Below are positions 49,941 through 59,451 of a stretch of 64,000 nt of DNA, piece after piece (positions within the stretch are counted from its first letter, which is position 1; the number at the start of each line of letters is the position of its first letter). Both the position numbers and the translations under genes were made by a program. Source of the DNA: Actinorhabdospora filicis (lineage in GTDB: Bacteria > Actinomycetota > Actinomycetes > Mycobacteriales > Micromonosporaceae); assembly GCF_030269765.1 (NCBI RefSeq), contig NZ_BSTX01000002.1, positions 1,549,259-1,613,258 on the forward strand. Direction: 5' to 3'. The notes beneath the pieces were generated by a model. It did no database searches. It was not told the DNA's origin and saw only the letters and a list, made by a program, of their open reading frames with translations.

Positions 49941-51515
49941 TCATCCGCGCCGCAGGCGGCGCACGAACCTGTCCACCACCGGGCGCACGTCGTGCCGATC
50001 GAGCGGCACCGTCACCGCACCGTAGACGACGAGGACCACGAGCCCGCCGATGACCCCCGCCACGATCGGGTTCCAGCCGTCGAGGAACCGGCCGGCCCAC
50101 ACACCCGCCGCAGCCGCGGCCAGGGCCGCCAGGAGCGTCACTCCCCCGACCCGCCACAGCCCCGACAAGGCGCCACGCCCCGCGCGGGCCACCACGATCA
50201 CGATCAGCGCCAGTCCCAGCACGCACATCCCGGCGGTGTTGCCCGCCGCCAGCGCCAGCACCCGCTCACCGTCGCTCCAGGCCCCCGCCAGCAGCATCGT
50301 GGTGATCATCACCGTGCCCCACCCGGCCACGGTGGCGATCGCCGCGCGCATGTTGTCCCCCCGCGCGTACAGCGCCCGCGACAGCAAAGCGAACAGCCCG
50401 TAGCCCAGCAGGCCCGGCGCCATCCACCGCAACGCACCCGCCAGGCTCCCCGGCGGATAGCCCTGCTCCGACAGGCCCGTCATGAACCGGGCGAGCGGAT
50501 CGGCCATCGCGAACAGCGCCGCCGCGCCCAGCCCCGACAGCAGCACCACACCCCGCGCGGTCGCCGACAGCAGCGAGTCGTAGCGGACCTTCCCCTCGGT
50601 GGCCACCGCGTCGGCCAGGCTCGGGTACACCGCCGTGGCCAGCGGCACCGCCAGCACCGCCCACGGCAGCAGGTACAGCGTCGTGGCCACCGTGTACGCC
50701 ACCAGCGTCCCGTCGGGCGCCGGCGGGTTGCCCAGGTAGATCACCACCAGCATCGCCAGCTGCTGCATGCCCACCGTCACCACACCGGCACCGGCCAGCG
50801 ACTTCACCTGCCGCCCGGCCTGCTCGGCGAACGACACCGCCGGACGCAGCCGCACCCCCAGCCGCAGCACCGGCGGGACCAGGCACCCCGTCAAGACCAC
50901 CACGCCCAGCGTCGTGCCCACCGACAGGACCAGCTCACCGGCCCGCGAAGCGCGCGAGGCGGCGTCCATCAGCCCGAAAACGGTATAGGCGCCGATCACC
51001 GTCAGGCTCGACAGCAGCGGCGCCAGCGCCGGCCACGCGAACCGCCGGTGCGCCTGCAGCACACCCGTCAGCACCACACCCGCCCCGTACAGGGGCAGCT
51101 GCGGCGCGAAGACCACCAGCATCCGCGCGCCGACCGCGACCTCATCGGCCGGCGCCCGCGCCGACATCAGGCCCACGATCGGCTCGGCGAACACCGCCAC
51201 CAGCACCGCCACCGGCACCAGGATCAGCAGCGTCCACGTCAGCATCGCCGAGGCCGCCGAGGCCACCGACGCGGCGTCCTTGCGCGCGATCGGCGCCGCC
51301 AGCACCGGCACCACCAGCGCCGCCAGCGCGCCACCGGCCACGATCTCGAAGACGATGTTCGGCGCGGTGTTGGCCGTCTGGTACATGTTGCCCAGGCTGG
51401 TGTAACCCACCGCCCACGCGAAGACCAGCACACGCGCGAAACCCGCCAGCCTGCTGGCCACGGTCAAACCGGCGATCAGCGCCGCCGAGGACCCGATCCG
51501 GCCCGCGGCCATCAC
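49941..51515 (-). CDS. murJ: Lipid II flippase MurJ-like
   Basis: The protein has 524 residues and about 14 helices. The MviN/MurJ start is ALIAGLTVASRLAGFARVLVFAWAVG, with GNMYQTANTAPNIVFEIVAGG after it and LLSRALYARGD in the middle, a typical MurJ motif. It moves lipid-linked precursors across the membrane. It lacks the C-terminal pseudokinase of the mycobacterial protein. Two adjacent starts (GTG 51515, ATG 51512) are equivalent. Being in a run with GT4 and a PNPT-like protein, it may serve this cluster rather than bulk peptidoglycan. Confidence 0.9.
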   Translation of the reverse strand: MMAAGRIGSSAALIAGLTVASRLAGFARVLVFAWAVGYTSLGNMYQTANTAPNIVFEIVAGGALAALVVPVLAAPIARKDAASVASAASAMLTWTLLILVPVAVLVAVFAEPIVGLMSARAPADEVAVGARMLVVFAPQLPLYGAGVVLTGVLQAHRRFAWPALAPLLSSLTVIGAYTVFGLMDAASRASRAGELVLSVGTTLGVVVLTGCLVPPVLRLGVRLRPAVSFAEQAGRQVKSLAGAGVVTVGMQQLAMLVVIYLGNPPAPDGTLVAYTVATTLYLLPWAVLAVPLATAVYPSLADAVATEGKVRYDSLLSATARGVVLLSGLGAAALFAMADPLARFMTGLSEQGYPPGSLAGALRWMAPGLLGYGLFALLSRALYARGDNMRAAIATVAGWGTVMITTMLLAGAWSDGERVLALAAGNTAGMCVLGLALIVIVVARAGRGALSGLWRVGGVTLLAALAAAAAGVWAGRFLDGWNPIVAGVIGGLVVLVVYGAVTVPLDRHDVRPVVDRFVRRLRRG

Positions 51516-51537
51516 CGGGCGCGACGGCCCGGGACCG

Positions 51538-52383
51538 TCACGGCTTGCGCCCGAACTCGTCGATCTCCCGCAGACCGGGCGTACGCGCGATGACCTTCGT
51601 GAAACTGACCTTCTCCGAGGCCACCGCCGCGGCCGCGAACAGCGCGAACAGCCCCAGCCGCCCCCACCGCCCGGTCCGCGCCGCCAGGCCCAGGCCCACC
51701 TGCGCGCCCAGTGCGTTGGCGCCCGAATCGCCCAGCATCACCTTCTCGCCCAGGTCGTCGCCGATCAGCGCGCCCGCGGCCGCCACCGGCCCCGACACCA
51801 GGTCACCGGCGGCCGGGCGGCGGCCCAGACCGGCGAGCTCGCCCATGGCGATGGTGGCCTTGAGGGCGCGCCCGGAGCGCACGTCAAGGAGGTTGACGAA
51901 GTTGGCCGCGCCCGCGACGACACCGGCGCCGACGAGGGTGTCGGCCACGCGCAGGCTCCCCTCGCGGCGGCGGTCGGCGTCCAGCAGCGCCACCGACACC
52001 AGGCCCGCGGCGCCCACGCCGACGATCTTGATCAGGCCGCTGGTGACCACGCCGTCCTTGAGGGCGGCGAAATGGCCTTTGAAGCCCTTGTAGCGCTTCT
52101 GCTCGGGACGGTCGCCGGCGATGTCGTCGTAGAGGCCGACGGCCCCGGCGGCCAGGCCCGCGGTCAGCGCGGCGGCGGCCGCGCGGGGGTTCTTCGCCCC
52201 GGCGGCGGCGCTGACCGCGCCGGAAACGGCCGCGGCGGGCCCTGCGGCGAGGCTGATCTGGTGGCCTTTGTGGTTGACGCGCTCCAGCGAGGCCGCGAAC
52301 GGCGAGCGGCGCACGGCGGTCAGGGTGCCGCGCGCGGCCAGCGCGCCGACACCGGCCAGCACCAGCCGGGACAACATTCCCAT
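51538..52383 (-). CDS. PNPT-superfamily-like membrane protein (MraY/WecA related)
   Basis: The protein has 281 residues from ATG 52383. It has many small hydrophobic helices and three loops resembling phospho-sugar transferases of the MraY/WecA type: LYDDIAGD with RYKGFKGHF, ANFVNLLDVRSGRALK, and VMLGDSGANALGAQVG. Compared with MraY it is shorter and the His-rich loop is missing. It may transfer a sugar phosphate to polyprenyl phosphate or be a degenerate homologue. It lies between steB and murJ on the same strand. Confidence 0.8.
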   Translation of the reverse strand: MGMLSRLVLAGVGALAARGTLTAVRRSPFAASLERVNHKGHQISLAAGPAAAVSGAVSAAAGAKNPRAAAAALTAGLAAGAVGLYDDIAGDRPEQKRYKGFKGHFAALKDGVVTSGLIKIVGVGAAGLVSVALLDADRRREGSLRVADTLVGAGVVAGAANFVNLLDVRSGRALKATIAMGELAGLGRRPAAGDLVSGPVAAAGALIGDDLGEKVMLGDSGANALGAQVGLGLAARTGRWGRLGLFALFAAAAVASEKVSFTKVIARTPGLREIDEFGRKP

Positions 52384-52411
52384 CGTCTCTCCTGTCCGGT
52401 CGTGCCGGCGG

Positions 52412-53332
52412 CTACGCCTGCGGCACCGGGACGGTCGACTCGGCTCCTGCGCCCGAGCCCCAGTCACCGGGTTTCCCGGCCAGGTCGCTGGCCAGGCCCA
52501 GGCAGGCGGCCACCTGGCCCTGCGGGGTGGAGATATTGTCCACCGTGGACAAGCTCAGGTTCAGCGCGGGGTCGTCGCGCACGATGGTGACGGCCCCACC
52601 GGCCACCGGCATCGCCAGCAGCGCCGAGCCGTACTTGTCGAACTGCGCCGCGATCGTGGCCACGTACCCGTTGCGCAGCGTCGCCTGCGAGTCGGTGTAG
52701 GGCCTGGGCGCGATGATCAGGACCGCCGCCGCGCGCGTGCCGTTGAAGGTGTCCTTGCCCAGCAGCATCTGCCCGGTGGTGAAGCCCGACAGGACCATCT
52801 TCTGCTCCTCCGGCGACACCTCCGGCCCACCGGCCATCAGCACCGCCCCCAGCAGCGCCGAAGCCGTCTCCACGCCGTTGACGTTGTTGGGCAGGTTCCC
52901 CACGTGGTCCGGCAGCAGCTGCTTCACCAGGTCCAGCAGCTCGTCGCGCTTCTCGGGGTTGATGAAGTTGTCGGTCAAGTCCAGCTGCCCGGTGACCTTG
53001 GCGCCGGTCAGCGCCAGCATCTCCATCGCGCCCTGCACGTCCTTCTCGTCGGCACCGGCGACGGTCAGCAGCAGCACGGGCTTGTCGGTGAGCTTGCCCG
53101 CCAGCGCCGTGGGCGCGATCTGCTTGGCGAACTCCTCCTCCTGGTCCAGCTGGCTCTGCAGCTGCTCCAGGGACTTGCGGATGGTGTCGTTCTGCTCGCG
53201 CAGCGAGGAGACCTGGTCCTGCAGGAAGTCCGAGGCCGGCCCGTTGAGGGCGGCCGTCCCCAGCACCAGGCCGATGGCGAGCGCCAGGAACACCGCGGTC
53301 AGGGAGACCAGGTGGTACCGGAAATTGATCAC
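52412..53332 (-). CDS. steB: SteB/MctB-like protein
   Basis: The protein has 306 residues from GTG 53332. One N-terminal helix (YHLVSLTAVFLALAIGLVLG) is followed by a coiled coil (LREQNDTIRKSLEQLQSQLDQEEEF) and an extracytoplasmic alpha/beta domain, as in the MctB/SteB family (DUF3186). MctB was named for copper transport in mycobacteria; in corynebacteria SteB works with SteA in daughter-cell separation. The start shares one base with the steA stop, supporting a complex. Confidence 0.9.
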   Translation of the reverse strand: MINFRYHLVSLTAVFLALAIGLVLGTAALNGPASDFLQDQVSSLREQNDTIRKSLEQLQSQLDQEEEFAKQIAPTALAGKLTDKPVLLLTVAGADEKDVQGAMEMLALTGAKVTGQLDLTDNFINPEKRDELLDLVKQLLPDHVGNLPNNVNGVETASALLGAVLMAGGPEVSPEEQKMVLSGFTTGQMLLGKDTFNGTRAAAVLIIAPRPYTDSQATLRNGYVATIAAQFDKYGSALLAMPVAGGAVTIVRDDPALNLSLSTVDNISTPQGQVAACLGLASDLAGKPGDWGSGAGAESTVPVPQA

Positions 53333-54510
53333 TAGAACAACCTCTGCAGTTGGAAGAGGAGATTTTCCCACCAGGCCTGCACGACCTCCAGGTAGGAGCG
53401 CCCGATGGTGGAGACGCTGACGGCGGCGGCCATCGCCGCGATCGCCGCCAGGACCAGCAGCAGCAGCGACGACACCGACACGTTCTGCTTGTACAGCCGC
53501 GACACGCCCTTGGCGTCGACGAGCTTGCCGCCGACCCGCAGCCGCGTCAGGAACGTCGAGGCCATCCCGCCGCGGCCCTTGTCCAGGAACTCCACCAGCG
53601 TGGCGTGGGTACCCACGGCCACGATCAGCTCGGCGCCCTTCTCATCGGCGATGAGCATCGCGATGTCCTCGCTGGTGGCCGCCGCCGGGAACACGATCGA
53701 GGCGATCCCCAGGTCGTCGAGGCGGGCCTTGCCCGGCGCGCGCCCGTCGGTGAAGGCGTGCACGATCACCTCGGCGCCGCAGCGCAGCACGTCATCGGAG
53801 GCCGAGTCCATGTCACCCACGATGATGTCGGGGGTGTACCCGGCCTCCACCAGCGCGTCGGCACCGCCGTCGACACCGATCAGCACCGGCCGGAACTCGC
53901 GGATGTAGGGCCGGAGGACGTCGAGGTCCTCCTTGTAGTCGTAGCCGCGCACCACGATCAGGCAGTGCCGCCCGTTGATCTGGGTCTCGATGTCGGGGAC
54001 GCCCACACCGTCCAGCAGCAGCTCGCGCTCGCGCTTGAGGTACTCCATGGTGTTGGCCGCGAAGGCCTCCAGCTGCACCGACAGGCCCTCACGGGCGTCG
54101 GACATGGCCTGGGCGACGCTGTCGGCGTCCTGCCGCACACCACTGGCCACGACCTTGTCGCCGACGAGGATGTCACCGTCGACGATGCGGACGTGGGTGC
54201 CCTCGCGCAGCGCGCTGAACACGTCCTCGCCGACATCGTCGAGGAGCGGGATCCCGGCCTTGATCAAGACCTCGGGCCCGAGATTGGGGTAGCGGCCCGA
54301 AATCGACGGCTTGGCGTTCACGACGGCGGCGACCTCGGTGGCGACCAGCGCGTCGGCGGCCACCCGGTCGATGTCCAGGTGGTCGATGACGGCGATGTCG
54401 CCGGGACGCAGGCGCCCGGTCAGCCGCTTGGTACGGCGGTCCAGCCGGACGGGCCCGGCGATACCGCCGGCCTCGACCGCCCGGTTCCGGCGCAGGGTAG
54501 GTAGACGCAT
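53332..54510 (-). CDS. steA: SteA-like protein (thiamin-pyrophosphokinase-like domain plus membrane anchor)
   Basis: The protein has 392 residues from ATG 54510. The cytoplasmic part resembles thiamin pyrophosphokinase catalytic folds (LIVVRGYDYKEDLDVL; LIGVDGGADALVEAGYTPDIIVGDMDSAS), and one C-terminal helix (SVSSLLLLVLAAIAAMAAAV) is followed by a short outer tail. In corynebacteria SteA with SteB controls cell-separation hydrolases. The pairing with steB by a one-base overlap and the recN neighbour are the usual actinobacterial context. Confidence 0.91.
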   Translation of the reverse strand: MRLPTLRRNRAVEAGGIAGPVRLDRRTKRLTGRLRPGDIAVIDHLDIDRVAADALVATEVAAVVNAKPSISGRYPNLGPEVLIKAGIPLLDDVGEDVFSALREGTHVRIVDGDILVGDKVVASGVRQDADSVAQAMSDAREGLSVQLEAFAANTMEYLKRERELLLDGVGVPDIETQINGRHCLIVVRGYDYKEDLDVLRPYIREFRPVLIGVDGGADALVEAGYTPDIIVGDMDSASDDVLRCGAEVIVHAFTDGRAPGKARLDDLGIASIVFPAAATSEDIAMLIADEKGAELIVAVGTHATLVEFLDKGRGGMASTFLTRLRVGGKLVDAKGVSRLYKQNVSVSSLLLLVLAAIAAMAAAVSVSTIGRSYLEVVQAWWENLLFQLQRLF

Positions 54511-54604
54511 CGGCCCCATCCTCGCATCACTCGGCCAGTTCCCCGACAACGCCACGCGATGAGGGACCGCGATTCGGGGCGAATACCCCCAAAGTCGTGC
54601 CCCG

Positions 54605-56386
54605 CTACGCCTCGGCGCGTATCGCCCGCTTTTCCTTACCCGCCACAGCCAGCAGCTCCTCGGCGTGGGCGACCCCGAGGTCGCTGTCGGGCAGACCGGC
54701 CAGCATCCGCGCCAGTTCGCGCGCCCGCTCGGTGTCCATCACCGCGTGCACCCCGGAGGTCGTCACCGCCCCCGAGACGTCCTTGGCGACCACGAGGTGC
54801 CGGTCGGCGAAAGCCGCCACCTGCGGAAGGTGTGTCACCACGATAACCTGATGCCGGTGCGCCAGCCGGGCAAGACGCCGCCCGATCTCCACCGCGGCGC
54901 GCCCGCCGACACCGGCGTCGACCTCGTCGAAGACCAGCGTCGGGGGTCCACCGGCGCCCGCGAAGATCACCTCGATGGCCAGCATCACCCGCGACAGCTC
55001 ACCACCGGACGCCCCGCGCTGCAGCGAAGCCGCCGGCGCGCCGGGGTTGGCCCGCAGCCGCAACTCCACCTCGTCGCAACCGTCGGGACCCACACCGCAC
55101 TCGGCGCCCTCGACCTCCAGCTTGTGCGGGCCCTTGCCCACCGGGCGCGGCCCGACCTCGGCCAGCACCCGCGCGTGCGGCATCGCCAGCCCCGTCAGCT
55201 CCACGCTCACGTCCTCGGCGAAACGCACCGCCGCCTCCCGCCGCGAGGCCATCAGCCGCGCCGCCAGCCCGGCGGTCTCCTTCGCCAGACGGTCCCGCTC
55301 GGCCCGCATCGCCTCCAGCGCCTCATCGGACACGTCGAGGTCCACCAGCCGCGCCGCGGCCACCCGCGCCCACTCCAGCACACCGTCGATGTCCTCGGCG
55401 TACTTACGGGTCAGGCCCTTCAGGACCGCGCGCCGCGCGAAGATCGTCTCCAGCCGCGCCGGGTCGGCGTCCAGCCCGTCCAGGTAGGACCCCAGCTCGC
55501 TCGCCACGTCACCGATGACCGAGGCGGCCTCCGACAGCCGCGACGACAGCTCGCCCAGCGCCGAGTCCACACTCGACTGCCCCTCCAGCGCCCGCTGCGC
55601 CGCGCCCAGCAACGTCATCACGTCGGCCGACTCGTCCATCCCGTCGCCGTCACCGGACAGCGCCTGATGGGCGGTGACCGCCGCGCCGCGCAGCGCCTCG
55701 GCGTGCTCCAGCCGCCGCGCCTCCTCGGCCAGCGCCTCGTCCTCGCCCGGCTCGGGGTTCACCTCGGCGATCTCGGCCAGCCCCAGCTTCAGCAGCTCCG
55801 CCTCACGGGTGCGCTCGGTGGCGTCGCGCCGCCGCCGCGCCAGCTCATCGGCCGCGCCGCGCCACTGCCCGTAGGTCTCCCGGAAACGCTCGTAGACCTT
55901 CTCGTGCTCGGCCCCGGCGTAGCGGTCCAGCGCCGCGCGCTGCTCGGCGGGCTGCAGCAGCCGCATCTGATCGGACTGGCCGTGCACCGACACCACCAGC
56001 TCGCCCAGCTCCGACAGCACCCCGATGGGCGCCGACCGTCCCGCGACGTGCGCCCGGGAGCGCCCCTCGCTGGTGACGGTGCGGCTGAGCAGCAGCTCGT
56101 CGTCGTCCACGTCGGCCCCGGCGTCCACGGCGCGCTGCCGCACCGCCGCCGCCGTCCGCTGGTCCACCGTGGAGTCCAGGCGGATACGCCCCTCCACCAC
56201 GGCCTTGCCCACATCGGTGCGCACGCGACCGGCATCGGCCCGGCCCCCGAACAGGAGGCCGAGACCGGCCACCACCATCGTCTTGCCGGCCCCGGTCTCA
56301 CCGGTGATGACCGTCAGACCCTCGGCGAGCGGGAGGCTCGCGTCCTCGATCACGCCAAGCCCGGTGATCCGCAACTCTTCCAGCAC
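54605..56386 (-). CDS. recN: DNA repair protein RecN
   Basis: The protein has 593 residues from GTG 56386. Walker A is ITGETGAGKTMVV, the SMC-like coiled coil is in the middle, and the ABC signature is LQRGASGGELSRVMLAIEV with Walker B LVFDEVDAGVGG. It is a cohesin-like ATPase in double-strand break repair. It lies between nadK and steA. Confidence 0.95.
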   Translation of the reverse strand: MLEELRITGLGVIEDASLPLAEGLTVITGETGAGKTMVVAGLGLLFGGRADAGRVRTDVGKAVVEGRIRLDSTVDQRTAAAVRQRAVDAGADVDDDELLLSRTVTSEGRSRAHVAGRSAPIGVLSELGELVVSVHGQSDQMRLLQPAEQRAALDRYAGAEHEKVYERFRETYGQWRGAADELARRRRDATERTREAELLKLGLAEIAEVNPEPGEDEALAEEARRLEHAEALRGAAVTAHQALSGDGDGMDESADVMTLLGAAQRALEGQSSVDSALGELSSRLSEAASVIGDVASELGSYLDGLDADPARLETIFARRAVLKGLTRKYAEDIDGVLEWARVAAARLVDLDVSDEALEAMRAERDRLAKETAGLAARLMASRREAAVRFAEDVSVELTGLAMPHARVLAEVGPRPVGKGPHKLEVEGAECGVGPDGCDEVELRLRANPGAPAASLQRGASGGELSRVMLAIEVIFAGAGGPPTLVFDEVDAGVGGRAAVEIGRRLARLAHRHQVIVVTHLPQVAAFADRHLVVAKDVSGAVTTSGVHAVMDTERARELARMLAGLPDSDLGVAHAEELLAVAGKEKRAIRAEA

Positions 56387-56450
56387 AGTCCCGACCCTAG
56401 TAGCACTCACGTACGGATGGCCAATACGTCTCACGCCTTCGCCGCGAAGT

Positions 56451-57347
56451 CTACGAGTCCTTCTGCCGCCATCCGTCCACCGGCAGCCGCAGCTTCGCCA
56501 CGAGCCGCTCGGTGAACGACTGGGGCGAGAGGTGCACGACACGTACGGGCTTGCTGCCGCGCACCACCCGGACCTTCGATCCCGGCGGCAGGTCGTAGAC
56601 CCTACGCCCATCGCACGACAAAACCGCGAGCGTCGTATGCGGCTCCACGGTGATCTCCACCGTGGACGACGGCGAGACCACCAGCGGACGGCTGAACAGC
56701 GTGTGCGCGCTGATCGGCACGAACAGCAGGGCCTGCACCTCCGGCCACACCACCGGGCCGCCCGCCGACATCGCGTACGCCGTCGACCCCGTGGGAGTGG
56801 CGCACACGATCCCGTCGCACCCGTACCGCGACAGCCTGCGCCCGTCGATCTCGACGAGCACCTCCAGCATCCGCGAGGGCATGCCCTTCTCCACCGTCGC
56901 CTCGTTCAGCGCCCAGGACTCGGCGATGACCCGGCCCTCAAGCTCGGCGCGCACCTCGACGGTGAACCGCTCCTCGACGGTGTAGTCACCGGCGGCGATC
57001 TGCCGCACGGCGAACTCCAGATCCATGCACTCGGCCTCGGCGAGGAACCCGACGTGCCCCAGATTGATGCCCAGCAGCGGAGCCCCGGCCGGACGGGCCA
57101 GCTCCGCGGCCCGCAAGAACGTGCCGTCACCGCCCAGGGCGATGACGATCTCGTCCTTGTCCGCGCTGGCGTCGGAGCCCGCCACGTGTTCCACGTCCGC
57201 CAGGGGGACGTCGGCGGCCTCCTCGGCCAGCATCCGCACGCGGAAACCGGCCGACAGCAGGATCTTGGCCACCGAGTGCGCCTGGTCGGTGTTGCCCGAC
57301 CTCCCGGTGTGCGTCACCAGGAGCGCCGATCGCGTCTCGTCGTTCAC
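56451..57347 (-). CDS. nadK: NAD kinase
   Basis: The protein has 298 residues. The GGDGT motif is ALGGDGTFLRAAE, the substrate motif NE is ALNEATVEKG, and ATPTGSTAYAMSAGGP is conserved. It makes NADP from NAD. Start at GTG 57347. It lies 7 bp downstream of tlyA in the usual tlyA-nadK-recN order. Confidence 0.96.
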   Translation of the reverse strand: MNDETRSALLVTHTGRSGNTDQAHSVAKILLSAGFRVRMLAEEAADVPLADVEHVAGSDASADKDEIVIALGGDGTFLRAAELARPAGAPLLGINLGHVGFLAEAECMDLEFAVRQIAAGDYTVEERFTVEVRAELEGRVIAESWALNEATVEKGMPSRMLEVLVEIDGRRLSRYGCDGIVCATPTGSTAYAMSAGGPVVWPEVQALLFVPISAHTLFSRPLVVSPSSTVEITVEPHTTLAVLSCDGRRVYDLPPGSKVRVVRGSKPVRVVHLSPQSFTERLVAKLRLPVDGWRQKDS

Positions 57348-57354
57348 CCGACAA

Positions 57355-58164
57355 TCATGCGTTGCCTTCGCCGATTACGGCACGACGGATCAGCGTGTCG
57401 TCCGGCTCACCGGCGTCACGCCGCAACCAGCAGAAGTACTCCACGTTCCCCGAGGGCCCCGGAAGCGGGCTCGCCGCCAGTCCCGCGACACCCCAGCCGA
57501 GCCGCCACGCGGCGTCCACGACGTCCCGCACGGCCTCGGCGCGCAGCTCCGGATCCCGCACCACACCACCGGAACCGACCCGGTCCTTACCCACCTCGAA
57601 CTGCGGTTTCACCATCGGCACGATGTCGCCGTCGCCGAGCGTGCACGCCGTCAGCGCCGGCAGCACCAGCCGCAGCGAGATGAACGACAGATCGGCCACC
57701 GTCACCTCCACCGGCCCGCCGATCACGTCCGGCGTCAGGTGCCGCACGTTCGTCCGGTCGTGGACCCGTACCCGCTCATCGGTCCGCAGCGACCACGCCA
57801 GCTGCCCGTAACCGACGTCCACGGCCTCCACGACGCGCGCACCGCGCCGCAGCAGCACGTCGGTGAACCCACCGGTGGACGCACCGGCGTCCAGGCACCG
57901 GCGGCCCGCCACGCTCAGCCCACCGGGCCCGAACGCCTCCAGAGCCCCGACCAGCTTGTGCGCACCGCGCGAGACGTAGTCGTCCACGACGCCCTCGTCC
58001 TCGCGCACCACGATCGGATCGGCGGTCTCCACCGCCGTGGCCGCCTTCGCCGCGACCATCCCCTTGACCTCGACACGCCCGGCGGCGATCAGCTCACCGG
58101 CGTGCTCCCGCGAGCGGGCCAGCTTGCGCCGCACCAGCTCGGCGTCCAGCCGCAGCCGCCGCAT
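57355..58164 (-). CDS. tlyA: TlyA family rRNA (cytidine-2'-O)-methyltransferase
   Basis: The protein has 269 residues (or 270 from GTG 58167). The N-terminal S4 domain is RLDAELVRRKLARSREHAGELIAAGRVEVKG, and the FtsJ-like methyltransferase has RCLDAGASTGGFTDVLLRRGA and the KDKE residues spread along the core (e.g. MVKPQFEVG). In mycobacteria TlyA methylates 16S and 23S rRNA and sets capreomycin sensitivity. The ATG overlaps the stop of the small gene upstream (TGATG). Confidence 0.94.
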   Translation of the reverse strand: MRRLRLDAELVRRKLARSREHAGELIAAGRVEVKGMVAAKAATAVETADPIVVREDEGVVDDYVSRGAHKLVGALEAFGPGGLSVAGRRCLDAGASTGGFTDVLLRRGARVVEAVDVGYGQLAWSLRTDERVRVHDRTNVRHLTPDVIGGPVEVTVADLSFISLRLVLPALTACTLGDGDIVPMVKPQFEVGKDRVGSGGVVRDPELRAEAVRDVVDAAWRLGWGVAGLAASPLPGPSGNVEYFCWLRRDAGEPDDTLIRRAVIGEGNA

Positions 58165-58370
58165 CACGCGTCGTCGACGGCGGCCAGGACGTCCTGGAGC
58201 CGCTCGTGCGCCGCCTCGAACACCGGCACCCGCTCGGCGCTGCTCATCGTGTCCAGCACCGCCATGCCCGCCAGGATCTCCTCCACAGCGGCCACACCAT
58301 CGGCCGACGACGGGGTGGCGCGGTCCCCGAGGGCCCGCGCCAGCGCCGCCGGATTGGGCGCGCCCGTCAC
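58164..58370 (-). CDS. Small hypothetical protein upstream of tlyA
   Basis: The 68-residue product is unrecognised. It is Ala/Asp/Glu-rich and helical, without hydrophobic segments (VAAVEEILAGMAVLDTMSSAERVPVFEAAHERLQDVLAAV), so a small soluble helical protein is likely. It overlaps the tlyA start and the stop of the phasin-like gene by a few bases, which supports translation as part of one operon. Small genes of this type are common before tlyA in actinobacteria. Confidence 0.75.
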   Translation of the reverse strand: MTGAPNPAALARALGDRATPSSADGVAAVEEILAGMAVLDTMSSAERVPVFEAAHERLQDVLAAVDDA

Positions 58371-58996
58371 TCGCCGCCCTCCGGGGCCTGCGGAGCCGGG
58401 GGCGTCGCCTTCTTCGCCGTGGTCTTCTTCGCCACCGCGGTCTTACGCGTGGTGGTGGTCTTCTTCGCCGCCGCCTTGCGCGGCGCGGCGGCCTTCGCCG
58501 TGCTCGCCTTCTTGGCGGGAACGGCCTTGGCGGGGGCGCTCTTCCCGGCCGGGGCCTCGGCGGGCTTCTCGGCCGCCTTCTCCGCCGCGGCCGGGGCCGC
58601 CTTCTTCGCGGGCGCGCTCTTCTTGGCCGGAGCGGCCTTCGCGGGCGCCTTCACCGCGGCGGCCGCCGCGGAGCGCTCGGCGGCGTCGGCGCGCGCCTCG
58701 GCGTCCTTCAGCTTCGACTCCAGGTCCCGGACCCGGTCATTGAGCTCGGAGACCTCTTCGTTGGTGGCCAGCCCGACCCGGCCCAGGCCGCGGTCCATCT
58801 CGTAGCGGACCAGCTTCACCAGGGCGTCGCGATTGGCGGTACCGGCCGACATGAGGTCCTCGGCCATGGTCTGCAACTGGCCGACGGTGGCGCCGCTCTG
58901 CTTGGCGAGCTTCTTGACCACCTTCGTGGCCTTCTTCCGCGAGTTCTCGGTCAGACCGAGCGCCAGTTCGAGATATGCGCGCCAAGCGTCCTGCAT
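58367..58996 (-). CDS. Phasin/histone-H1-like protein with Lys/Ala-rich tail
   Basis: The protein has 209 residues from ATG 58996 (CGGAGG upstream). The N-terminal about 110 residues are helical (DAWRAYLELALGLTENSRKKATKVVKKLAKQSG, then a coiled coil EVSELNDRVRDLESKLKDAEARADAAER) as in PhaF/phasin-type proteins. The C-terminal about 95 residues are Ala/Lys/Pro repeats (PAKKA, KKTTAKKAT) typical of histone-H1-like DNA-binding tails. Possibly a nucleoid- or granule-associated protein. It starts the tlyA-nadK-recN operon. Confidence 0.88.
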   Translation of the reverse strand: MQDAWRAYLELALGLTENSRKKATKVVKKLAKQSGATVGQLQTMAEDLMSAGTANRDALVKLVRYEMDRGLGRVGLATNEEVSELNDRVRDLESKLKDAEARADAAERSAAAAAVKAPAKAAPAKKSAPAKKAAPAAAEKAAEKPAEAPAGKSAPAKAVPAKKASTAKAAAPRKAAAKKTTTTRKTAVAKKTTAKKATPPAPQAPEGGE

Positions 58997-59112
58997 GATG
59001 CCTCCGTTATCAACCGCGCGTTTACTTCGCGCCATCACGCTACCCCGGAAGGACACGCCGCCCATGATGTACCGTGCCCAACGGTGAAACCCGCTGATCC
59101 GGAAGGGACCGA

Positions 59113-59451
59113 ATGGCGACCATTGAGGAGTGCCGCGCGGCACTCGACGCTCTCGCGGCGAAACTGGCGGAGAACGCCGATTCGGTGCGCGGCAAGGTGG
59201 ACCTCGACCGCACCCTCGCCGCCGAGATCACCGATCTGCCCGCCCACTTCCACGGCCGGCTCGCGCAGGGCCGCCTCATCGACATCGCCGACGGCGACGA
59301 CCCCGACGCCAAGATCCGGCTGATCGTCGGCAGCGACGACCTCATCGCCCTGGTCGCCGGTGACCTCGACTTCGGCCGCGCCTTCGCCTCCGGCCGCGTG
59401 AAGATCAAGGCCAACCTGTTCGACCTGCTCAAGCTGAAGGCGCTGCTCTAG
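59113..59451 (+). CDS. SCP2 sterol-binding-domain protein
   Basis: The protein has 112 residues. It fits the SCP2 fold: ITDLPAHFHGRLAQGRLIDIADGDDPDAKIRLIVGSDDLIALVAGDLDFGRAFASGRVKIKANLFDLLKLK, with the C-terminal hydrophobic end typical of the family. It probably binds lipids. It is divergent from the phasin-like gene. Confidence 0.88.
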   Translation: MATIEECRAALDALAAKLAENADSVRGKVDLDRTLAAEITDLPAHFHGRLAQGRLIDIADGDDPDAKIRLIVGSDDLIALVAGDLDFGRAFASGRVKIKANLFDLLKLKALL

